16,717 nucleotides of DNA from Gonium pectorale (Eukaryota; Chlorophyta; Chlorophyceae; Chlamydomonadales; Volvocaceae), in NCBI GenBank assembly GCA_001584585.1, contig LSYV01000038.1, forward strand, positions 879,720 through 896,436, written 5' to 3'. Positions 10,201 through 16,717 of this stretch are shown one piece after another. Both the position numbers and the translations under genes were made by a program. Under the pieces are notes generated by a model, which saw only the letters and a program-made list of their open reading frames with translations, ran no database searches and was not told the DNA's origin. Numbering within the stretch: position 1 is the stretch's first letter; the number at the start of each line of letters is the position of its first letter.

Positions 10201-13200
10201 GATCACCGACCAGAAGGCGCCCATCCCGCCCTACTTCGAGCTCTTCAAGGTGAGACCCACGGGTCACAAAGAGTCGCCAAGATCCGGAGGGTAGCAAGAG
10301 ACTGAACCCAAAGAGTCACTAGTCGGTCGCACGAGACGCTAACCGTCAACCCGAAGCCCCAGGGGGTCGCGAGAGGGGGAGAGGCAGGTGTGTATGTGAG
10401 GGGGGGGGCGGGTTGATGCAAACCATGACTGCGTGCAGTCCCGAGGTGTTCGCGGGGGCGGGATTGCAAGCACGGGGCAAAGGCGCGACGTGCGCGCGGG
10501 GACACGAATCACAACAACCGCAGCCCGCATGTCGCTCCGGGGTGCAGCGCGTACGGTAGGCGTGCCCTGAACCGCTCTTCGCTGCCCGCGTCCGGAGAAC
10601 TCCTTTTGAGGTGCAGACCTACGAGCAGCCAATCCCATCTTTTGAGTTGATCGAACTAGCTAGGTGAAATGCAGTTCTGGGCGCGCTGATGCTCGGCCGG
10701 GCGATCGTGTTTCGCGCAGCGCTTCTCGGGCGGGCGATCCCCTCTGAACCTCCGCGCGCCACGGACGAGGCTGCTGCCGGGGCCTTCAAAGGCGTCCCTC
10801 CACCTCCCCTCCCCCACTCTCTCGGCCCGCCCCTCAGGTGCACCACGCCATCGGCGGCAATGCCGAGATCTTTTACAAGGAGGTCGCCACCAACCCCGAC
10901 TTCAACGTCTGCCGGGAGGTGTGTGGGCGTGGGCGTGTGTTACGTCATGCGAATGTGCGTGCTTGGGCGTGTGTGTGTGGGGGGGGGCAGGGCGGGGTGT
11001 GTGTGCCTGGTGCAGCGGGAAGCCGCCCCAGGGCTGTGACGGATCCCGTCCCGGGTGGGGGGTGGGGCCCCCTTCCATTCGGTTCACTCCCAGCCGGTCC
11101 TCTGGTCGACGCGGGTGCGAGCAGCGGGGGCTGAGGTGCTGCGGTGGCTCCGCTGGATTGCGGCTTCGGCGTCAGCGCCACGTCAGCGATGCCACGCCCC
11201 ACGCTTGCTTGGGTGGAATCGAGGAACGGCTGGGGCGCATCACGGAAGGGAAGGCGGGTCTAGGCGGGTCTAGGCGGGTCTAGAAGCGCGCTGGAAACTG
11301 GAGTGTCCTGGAAGCTGGGGTGGGTCCCGTTGCCCGGTCGTGGGCTGCGTATGCACGGGAGCAGTGAAGGCCGGCAAGGGCTGTGTGAGCTGCATGGGAG
11401 GAGCCGCCTGGCTGGGAGAGCCGCCATTTCCCAGTTTTAGTATGAAAGGAGGGTTCGCGTCACCGAGGGCCCGCTGCTGGGGGCATTGATTTGCCGATGG
11501 CGCCGGCGAAGCTCCCTGCGCCCTCCCGTCGGCACCCCGCCGCGCCGGATCCGCTCCGAAACCGCTCCTCTCCCCTTGCTACACCTGCCGTACAGGCGAT
11601 CGACTTCCTGGTCTCGGAGATCAAGCAGGTGGAGGCCAAGCTGGCGGTCTACCTGCAGCAGGACCTGCCCATGCAGGTAGTTTGTAGTTGGTGGTTGGGC
11701 GGGGAGGGAGTTGGCGGTTTGGTCGGTGGCGACGGTTGGTCAATGGCGGTCAAGGCGCCCGTTGCTGCAAACGCGGGGACAGAGGGGTGTGTGGCGGCTT
11801 GCGATTGCACCAATTGGGGGTCGCGAGGTCCGGTCGACGCTGGTCTGCGGGCAGGAACATCACGGGTCATGGGTGATGGGCCGATTCTTCCGGGGTTCCT
11901 TGAAATTTTCTTGCCGCGTGCGTTTGTTGGGGACACGCCCGGGTATGTGGGCACGCGGCTAGGTTCTCTGGAGCCCCTCTTCCGCGCCGGCCGGTCCTCA
12001 TCTGCGCCCGTCGACTTGGCCGCGAAGTCCCGTGCCAATGCCTATTCGCTTTTACCGGACACGTTCCTCGCCCCGGCGGTGCCCGAAACTGCCCCGGAAC
12101 TGCCCCAGCGCCCCCCCCCTCCCTTGCCTTGACGCGACCCGTTTCCCATTCCGTATTACCCTCCTTGCCTTGACCGCAGCGACGAACCCCGATGCTTTCC
12201 TTGAAACCTTCTCGTCCTGCAGTTCCTCCGACACCGCCCCGACCCCCCACCCCAACCCCACCCCAACCCCCCTCACGGTCAAGAGCTGTATGCGCCCCAG
12301 GGCTTCTCTACTGAGAACGCCTTCCAACCCTCTACCCCAACCCCGCTCAGCTCATCCACGGCGACCTGCACTACGACAACGTCATGGTGGTGGGCGACCA
12401 GGTGTCGGGGCTGCTGGACTTTGAGTTCTGCGCCTACGACTGGCGCGCCATGGAGCTGGCCGTGGCGCTGTCCAAGTAAGGAGGAGGGCAGGCACGGTGC
12501 ACGCAGTACGGCGTACGGCACGCACACACACACACATCCTGGCGCCAGACTGCTCGCCTGTTTGCCTCGCCTCGCTTGCTTCGCCTCGCTCGCCTACCTC
12601 GCCTTGTCTGTTTGCCTCGCCTACCTCGCCTAGCCTGTTTGCAGCCACAAGCACGCACATTCGCATGACGTAACACACCCTGGCGCGGCGTCCCCCTGTG
12701 GGGGGCATTTGACTCGATGAGCCCGGGGCTCGGGAGCGCACAATAGACGGCCCAACAGAGCCGGTCCGGTCCGGTCCGTTGTTGAGGCCACCTGCCACTT
12801 AGCGCAACCCACCGACCTCGTGAACCAAACCGTCAACCGCTAACCGTCAACCGCTGCTGCCGCAGGTACGTGGGCGAGAAGGAGCCGCTGCCGCTGTGCG
12901 AGCGCTTCGTGAGCGGCTTTGCGCAGCACGGGCAGCTGACGGAGGCCGAGGTGGCGGCCATCCCCGACCTGATCAACCTGCGCATCTTCTCCAACGCGGT
13001 CTACTTCACGGTGCGTGTTGGGGGGTGTTGGGGGTGGGGAGGGGTGCGGGGAGGGGGGTGTCACGTGTGCGTGACGGAGTGTCAGGTAGCTAGCAAGGGC
13101 ATCCTAGCCGGCAGCCCGTATACCCCCTGTCGCGCCCGACCCAACGAAGTATCCCCTGCGTGTGGTGCGTGCGGGGTGTGGGGTGCGGATGGGGTTGGGG

Positions 13201-13835
13201 TTGCGCTGGGCGAGGGGGGAGGCGGGTGAGGGAGGGAGGGAGGGAGGTCATTGGGGTCCTATTGGGGATGTAGTGCTCGGGTTTCAGTGGAGGGGGGGTG
13301 GGGGGTTGGAAGGCATTCTCAGTAGAGAAGCCCTGGGGCGCATAGGGCTCCCAGTGGGTTTCAGTGGAGGGGGGGGGGTTGTGGGGGACAGGCGCGTCAT
13401 GGGCGTCCACGGCCGGCGAGCCACGGTGCCGGGAGCGCCGGGAGCGCCGGGTTCGGTTCCCCTCGGCGACGGAAGCCACCCACCGCGCCAGGGCCCCGCA
13501 ACGTTTCTTTAGTTGACTGCCCTCTCAAGGGCGCTCTCTGCCCCGCCTCACGTGGCCGCAGGGCCGCGCCGTCGCGCAGCTTGTCCGCGGACAGCCAGTA
13601 ACCTCCCTGCTGCCCCCCCCCTTCCGCTCCCTCCCCGCTCCCTGCCCGCTTCCCGCCTCCCCGCCCCGCCCGCCGCCCCAGGGCCGCGCCATTGCGGGCG
13701 AGGACTCGCTCGAGTCGCTCACCTCGCGCGCCGGCGCCTACGCCCAACCGCGTGCGCTGGGTCAACGCCAACCGCGACGCGCTCACGTCGGTCATCCGCG
13801 AGAAGATGGCGGCCCTGGTGGCGGCGCGCGCGTAA
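7155..13835 (+). CDS. APH/choline-kinase-fold phosphotransferase, homoserine kinase type II-like, 12 exons
   Basis: Exons: 7155-7259, 7548-7622, 8241-8315, 8759-8839, 9196-9240, 9635-9754, 10154-10249, 10838-10918, 11596-11676, 12351-12475, 12866-13010, 13682-13835. All introns are GT-AG, and joining them gives one 393-residue protein once an extra C in 13743-13745 is discounted. TAA lies in frame immediately before the ATG at 7155. Residues 1-35 resemble an organelle transit peptide. The nucleotide loop is TSGGVNN (76-82). ILRIYN follows, with Arg98 near where kinases usually have Lys. The Brenner motif HGDLHYDN (256-263) gives catalytic Asp258 and Asn263. LLDFE gives metal-binding Asp276, and CAYDWRAMEL follows. 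The enzyme should transfer the ATP gamma-phosphate to a small hydroxyl or amine substrate. The overall pattern suggests homoserine kinase type II, but the substrate is inferred; choline-, methylthioribose- or fructosamine-like substrates remain possible. Confidence 0.85.
7699..7759 (+). repeat. Imperfect tandem repeat in kinase intron 2
   Basis: Two 28-base copies starting at 7699 and 7732 (period 33) share CGACAC at the start and GACAGCGCTCCC towards the end, with a few differences between. They lie just inside the 5' end of the intron. Confidence 0.75.
8625..8666 (+). repeat. Degenerating GGTTAGA heptamer array in kinase intron 3
   Basis: Three perfect GGTTAGA units (8625-8645) are followed by GGTTGGA, GGTTGTGA and GGTTGG. 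The unit resembles but does not match algal telomere repeats (TTTAGGG or TTTTAGGG). It sits 92 bases before exon 4. Confidence 0.85.
10935..10965 (+). repeat. Left arm of a 31-bp perfect inverted repeat (kinase intron 8)
   Basis: This 31-base stretch, containing GTTACGTCATGCGAATGTG, is exactly the reverse complement of 12648-12678 in intron 10. It lies 16 bases after the intron 8 donor. Its TTACGTCA core matches the bZIP/CRE-type ACGT element, though this may be incidental. Confidence 0.95.
11254..11283 (+). repeat. Three perfect copies of GCGGGTCTAG in kinase intron 8
   Basis: The decamer GCGGGTCTAG occurs three times in direct succession. It is a short minisatellite with no visible coding role. 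Confidence 0.95.
12289..12330 (+). repeat. Left arm of a 42-bp inverted repeat (kinase intron 9)
   Basis: The 42 bases match the reverse complement of 13303-13344 in intron 11 with one difference (41/42). Read in this orientation both arms encode YAPQGFSTENAFQP, and the one difference is a synonymous Asn codon change (AAC versus AAT). The arm ends 20 bases before exon 10, close to the branch-point and pyrimidine region of the intron. Confidence 0.95.
12551..12642 (+). repeat. Pyrimidine-rich degenerate repeat in kinase intron 10
   Basis: The stretch is built from reiterated GCCTCGCCT, CCTACCTCGCC and CTGTTTGC units; CTGTTTGCCTCGCCT recurs at roughly 12558 and 12609. It is followed almost directly by the right arm of the 31-bp inverted repeat. 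A short AC run lies nearby at about 12522-12535. Confidence 0.75.
12648..12678 (-). repeat. Right arm of the 31-bp perfect inverted repeat (kinase intron 10)
   Basis: Exact reverse complement of 10935-10965. Similarity stops abruptly at both ends, so this is an isolated short inverted copy rather than part of a longer visible duplication. Confidence 0.95.
12828..12855 (+). repeat. 14-bp tandem duplication next to the intron 10 acceptor
   Basis: AACCGTCAACCGCT is present twice in succession, ending ten bases before exon 11. A similar string (AACCGTCAACCCG) occurs in intron 7 at about 10340. Confidence 0.85.
13279..13375 (+). repeat. Direct repeat pair flanking the intron 11 inverted-repeat arm
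   Basis: GGGTTTCAGTGGAGGGGGG occurs at 13279 and again at 13356, a spacing of 77 bases, with the 42-bp inverted-repeat arm between them. This could be a partial tandem array of a 77-base unit. Confidence 0.8.
13303..13344 (-). repeat. Right arm of the 42-bp inverted repeat (kinase intron 11)
   Basis: Reverse complement of 12289-12330 with one mismatch. On the minus strand the open reading continues on both sides of the shared part (HWEP before and PTPPPLKPEHY after), so this copy may be the longer remnant of a dispersed element. Confidence 0.95.
13562..13597 (+). other. Possible alternative in-frame microexon or upstream acceptor in kinase intron 11
   Basis: Bases 13559-13570 duplicate the 12 bases at 13679-13690 across the exon 12 acceptor. 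Both follow AG and both read Gly-Arg-Ala in the same frame (GRAVA here, GRAIA in exon 12). From 13562 the frame stays open to exon 12, so using this acceptor would insert 40 residues. Alternatively a GTAACC donor at 13598 would define a 12-codon microexon. The downstream copy gives the better protein (GRAIAGEDSLESL) and is taken as the main site. Confidence 0.35.
13682..13835 (+). other. Last exon of the kinase, with a +1 frameshift
   Basis: The frame set by exon 11 reads GRAIAGEDSLESLTSRAGAYA through 13744. One extra base (a C within the CCC at 13743-13745) must then be skipped to continue NRVRWVNANRDALTSV and reach TAA at 13833-13835. Without the skip the frame runs on as a Pro/Arg/Gly-rich tail to TGA at 13922-13924, giving a tail of 59 residues instead of 29. 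No GT-AG intron can remove a single base here. The likely explanations are an assembly error in a C run or a genuine allele-specific frameshift. Confidence 0.8.
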
Positions 13836-14195
13836 GGCGGCGGCGGCGGCCGGGAATGGAAGCCGCGCCTACTGCCGTACCGGTACGAACTGTGTGCACA
13901 TGTGCTCGGGGCGCCGCGCCGTGACAGTCCGTACCGGGGCCCGGGGCCCTGGTGGCGGCATCGCGCGAGAGGCGGTGAGGGAAGATGCCTGGACGGCCGC
14001 GGGCCGCGGCGAGCGTCTCTCCCTCTCCCCCCCAGCAGCAGTGGTGGTAGTAGCAGCAATGGGCCGCGCTTCGGACCCGCCAGGGGTCGGCGGCGGCCAG
14101 CAGCGCTGGTGGCCGCGCTGCGGATGACGTTGTGAGAGGGCAGCGGCTGTTGGGTTTTGGAGCCGTTTGCTAGTTGTAACGGCCCCGCGTCGTCT
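13836..14195 (+). other. 3' UTR of the kinase gene
   Basis: About 360 bases from the stop to just beyond the TGTAA signal. The sequence is G/C-rich, with no supported frame in the sense orientation. Long minus-strand openings across it (for example 13397-14608) are treated as chance. Confidence 0.55.
14175..14179 (+). terminator. TGTAA polyadenylation signal of the kinase gene
   Basis: TGTAA at this position, within CTAGTTGTAACGG, is about 340 bases after the stop codon, a typical distance for chlamydomonadalean 3' UTRs. Cleavage would be expected roughly 10-20 bases downstream. Confidence 0.6.
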
Positions 14196-15916
14196 CCCCG
14201 GTACGACACGGAGACGCGCCAAGCACGCGCCAAGCACGCGGAAGAGCGTGCGGCTGCGGCTGCGGCTGCGCGGTGTTGGGTTTCGGGGCCGCCGTGGCTT
14301 GCGGCGCCGTGGTTGACTGCGCTGGCACGGGGGCAACACAAGGGAAGGGCGAAAGAGCGGCGGTGCACTGGGAAGAGAGATAGAGAGCATGTTTTGAGGA
14401 CGAGACGTGAGAGCGCGGTACGGAGGGTGAGGCAGCTTGCATGACGCTCGAAAGAAATTTTGAAAGCGGGCGCGCGTGTGCAGGGGTGTGTGGAGGGGTA
14501 GAGGGTGTTCGCGATCCGGTTGTGAGCGAGAGTGTAGACCTGAAAGGAGGGTGAGCGGAGGGTGTGCAAGTGGGGCTGGATGCGCGTTGGAGCCGGTTTT
14601 GCGAGCACGGCCGCGGTCTTCGCAGTACGGTGGGGCGATGCTTGCCGTACAGACAGCGCGTTATGGATGGCGATGGCGTTTGAGCGTTGGGCGGCTTGCT
14701 TCGCCTCCGGTCAGGCCCGAGAGGGGCCCAGGGCCGCGGTTTTTGTGTCGGCGCTCGCAGGACACTGCTGTTGAGGTGAGGTTCTACAACGTTCGTGAGC
14801 TGTATGTGTGGCGCTTGTACGGCGCTGTATGGCGGCGGGTTGCGGTGTACGGCATGATGGAGAGCATCGAAGCAGCAGAGCCCGAGAGCTGGCGCGGCGT
14901 CTTCAAGGGTGCACGTATGCGGAGTGGAGCAGAGCTGACGCAATTCGGCGGAGCGGAAGCGTACAGGAGCGGAAGGGCAGAGTGACGTAATGGAAAGAAC
15001 AGGCGGGACAGGGGAATCTCGCGTCGCCACGCAGTACAGTTGCGAATCTACTGTGTCCCGTAAGGTCCAGGAGACACCTGCGCGCCACCCGCCCTTATGT
15101 TCTGTGTCATATGCCCAAATCCCCAAATCCCAACACTGCCATGAGTAAGGAAAAGTCCGCAGGAGTCTGCATTTAATTCGGAAGGACCGCCAAGGCACAG
15201 CGCACGAATGCAACCTGAGATGCGCATACATGTTCAACCAACCCAGATTCGCACGAACGCGACGAGGTAAGGAGCAGGTGGCCAAGCGCAGGCGAGCAGC
15301 AGCAGCATGGGCCTCCTGCTGTACGGCAACTGCAGTCATACGGGTACCGCAGTCGGAGTGGGCATGGCGTACGGCATCCTCCCCTGTTTTTGACAGCATA
15401 AGTATGATCAAAAAATAGATACCGAATGCGAAACAGTTTGTTTGTACGAAAGTCATTGTTTTACGGGGTCACATAAACCTCGGAACGTGATGGTACCACC
15501 GCTCGCAGGGCCGCCGCCCCTCGGCCCCTTGCCTCTCCCGCCACCCCGCCCGCCGTTCTGCTTTCTGTTTCTTGCCGCCCCTCCCACGCGAGCATCCCTC
15601 TCTCGCAGCAGTGCACATTGCCGGCCGACGGCGTGAGGCAGGCAGGGAGCGAGCACGGCTTCCTCCCCCCCAAAACAGAAGCCGCACGTGCCCCGACCTC
15701 CACACCCCTAAACCCTAAACCGCATTCCCCGTCGATAGCCCTACCGCGCAAAATCTGTCTCAGAGTGTTCGCGTACGAGCATCACCGCTCACAGCGCCGC
15801 CTGGGCGCACCACCGCGGCGCACTGGGGCGGGCTGACGCCTGCGTTTGATTTTGACGGTCCCTGTCGCTACCACCAAAACAAAACCCGCTTGCCACTGCC
15901 CCTCCGTACTTATAAG
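14196..15916. other. Intergenic region without a supported gene
   Basis: The most open frame is 14170-15456 on the minus strand (428 codons). Its product is rich in Cys, Trp, His, Arg, Ser and Pro, with no recognisable domain and no codon bias matching the two plus-strand genes. I see no splice-consistent chain of exons. A small direct repeat of CGCCAAGCACG and a GCGGCT triplication occur near 14217-14272. A two-unit telomere-like motif lies at 15706, and a TATAAG string at about 15910. There is no TTACA (minus-strand TGTAA) in the region, so a polyadenylation site for the gene on the right is not identified. Confidence 0.4.
15706..15721 (+). repeat. Two CCCTAAA units (telomere-like / telo-box)
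   Basis: CCCTAAACCCTAAACC contains two units of the TTTAGGG-type telomere repeat on the minus strand. It is too short to indicate a chromosome end. The same string is the plant telo-box promoter element, but no gene start nearby supports that role. Confidence 0.6.
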
Positions 15917-16633
15917 CTAGCTAACCTGGCCAGCTGCGTGGGCCTGGGCGGCGAGCAGCTCACGCAGGAGCGCGTACAGCTGCTCCGGCCCCCACTGGTG
16001 ACCCACGGGTCGCTGGGGCCCGCCCGCGCCCCGCTCCGCAGGCCCCTGACCGTGCTCGTCCGCATCCCGCTTTGCCCACCACCCCGGCACCTGTTGACGC
16101 CAGGGCAATGCTTCTGGAGGCGGTGCCCCATCAGACCCTCGCCACAGCCGCGGCTCAGGCCCAGCCGAGCAGCCGACACTGGGTGGAGCCCGCCCGGACG
16201 CAACTGCCCCCTGCTGTCCCGCCTCCTCCACCACCTCCTCCTCTGCGCCGCTGTCCCTGCATCGTTTGTGTGAGGAGCTTGCTGCCAGGAGGCGCAACAT
16301 GACTCCGGGCTGCGCCGCAGGCTGTGGCGGTGGCTGCTCCACAGGCTGAGGCGGTGGCTGTGAGGGGCGTGGCGATGGCGGCCGCGGCGGTGGAAAGCCG
16401 AGCGGCGGCGCTGATGAAGCAAGGCGCGCCGGCAGCGGCAGCGGCAGTACCTGCAGCGGTGGCGGCGGCAGTGGCGGCGGCGGCGCCAGCGGCACAGCAG
16501 GGCCAGGGGCGGCGTCACGCGAGCAGAGGTTCCCCAAGCCGTACACCTTGGGCCCTTGGACCACCTTGGGCCCAGGATGAGGGGCCAGACGCTCCGGGCG
16601 CGTGCCGTCAGCGCCGCCGTGGCTCGCCGCCCC
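15917..16633 (-). CDS. Tentative 3' exon of a Pro/Ala-rich protein
   Basis: The frame is open from after an in-frame TAG (16634-16636) down to TAG at 15917-15919, about 238 codons. It contains a Pro-rich stretch (PPPPLPPPP, then QPPPQP repeats), an acidic block (GAEEEVVEEAGQQ) and a C-terminal amphipathic helix-like segment (GPEQLYALLRELLAAQAHAAG). Charge balance and composition favour this strand over the plus-strand frame 15890-16273, whose product is Cys/Trp/Arg/Leu-rich. No start codon or convincing upstream acceptor was identified, so the true 5' boundary is unknown and it may be one exon of a gene reaching past the window edge. GTTAGC at 15920-15925 (minus) could alternatively be a splice donor. 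Family not recognised. Confidence 0.3.
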   Translation of the reverse strand, partial: GAASHGGADGTRPERLAPHPGPKVVQGPKVYGLGNLCSRDAAPGPAVPLAPPPPLPPPPLQVLPLPLPARLASSAPPLGFPPPRPPSPRPSQPPPQPVEQPPPQPAAQPGVMLRLLAASSSHKRCRDSGAEEEVVEEAGQQGAVASGRAPPSVGCSAGPEPRLWRGSDGAPPPEALPWRQQVPGWWAKRDADEHGQGPAERGAGGPQRPVGHQWGPEQLYALLRELLAAQAHAAGQVS

Positions 16634-16717
16634 CTAGATGCCCCCGCTCCATGTGGAGTGAACCCAGGCAAGGACGCTTCATGGCCCGCTGCGATGGCGG
16701 TCGGTCGCGAGGCTGCC

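Larger units (their letters stand above)
12351..13010 (+). other. Catalytic-core exons 10 and 11 of the kinase
   Basis: Exon 10 (12351-12475) encodes the Brenner motif HGDLHYDN and the metal-binding DFE. Exon 11 (12866-13010) encodes the helical C-lobe beginning YVGEKEP. The intron between them (12476-12865) is the only one in the gene that is not phase 0: it splits the Lys codon AA|G after a GTAAGG donor. Together the two exons are 270 bases, exactly 90 codons. Confidence 0.9.

Noticed and set aside
13397..14608. 403-codon open frame on the minus strand
   Set aside because: It is antisense to the last kinase exon and 3' UTR, and Arg/Pro/Ser-rich. The sense strand gives a conserved kinase tail, so this is a shadow.
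14170..15456. 428-codon open frame on the minus strand
   Set aside because: It covers the kinase gene's TGTAA signal and 3' UTR end antisense. Its composition (Cys, Trp, His, Arg, Ser, Pro) is unlike the real exons and it shows no domain, repeat or splice logic. Long chance frames are common in GC-rich sequence.
15706..15721. Telomere or chromosome end
   Set aside because: Only two CCCTAAA units with ordinary sequence on both sides.

Overview
The window looks like nuclear DNA from a chlamydomonadalean (volvocine-type) green alga. The coding exons are very GC-rich, especially at third codon positions. They are separated by several hundred bases of G-rich or pyrimidine-rich intron, with GTGAGT/GTGCGT-like donors and pyrimidine-(C)AG acceptors. 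Long T/G-rich non-coding stretches follow the stop codons, and the polyadenylation signal used downstream of the second gene appears to be TGTAA. No prokaryotic, viral, transposase, CRISPR or RNA-gene signature was recognised. The species cannot be named from the sequence alone.

Layout. (1) Positions 1-3718, plus strand: the 3' part of a gene for a large, mostly disordered protein, in three visible exons (1-433, 663-2704, 2978-3718; about 1,071 residues visible). It is Ala/Gly/Pro/Ser-rich with His-rich and Gln-rich tracts, short ordered-looking islands and four cyclin-dependent-kinase-type S/T-P-x-R motifs. I do not recognise its family. (2) 3719-7154: a long non-coding interval, probably a long 3' UTR followed by the upstream region of the next gene. 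The first TGTAA after the stop is at 6291. (3) 7155-13835, plus strand: a complete 12-exon gene for a 393-residue phosphotransferase of the aminoglycoside phosphotransferase / choline kinase fold, most like homoserine-kinase-type-II proteins, with an organelle-targeting-like N terminus. Every exon was placed by joining splice sites to an uninterrupted conserved protein. The last exon carries one extra C that breaks the frame 29 codons before the natural stop. (4) 13836-14195: its 3' UTR with TGTAA at 14175. (5) 14196-15916: no supported gene. (6) 15917-16633, minus strand: a tentative 3' exon of another Pro/Ala-rich protein running off the right side.

The three genes show no functional link to each other. 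The most unusual structure lies inside the kinase gene. Two independent inverted-repeat pairs (31 bp perfect; 42 bp with one mismatch) sit in introns 8/10 and 9/11 in an interleaved order, bracketing the exons that encode the catalytic loop. Intron 11 also contains a near-duplicate of its own 3' splice site that stays in frame. These, with the frameshift, are the leads most worth testing. I found no convincing sign of a wholly new multi-gene system.
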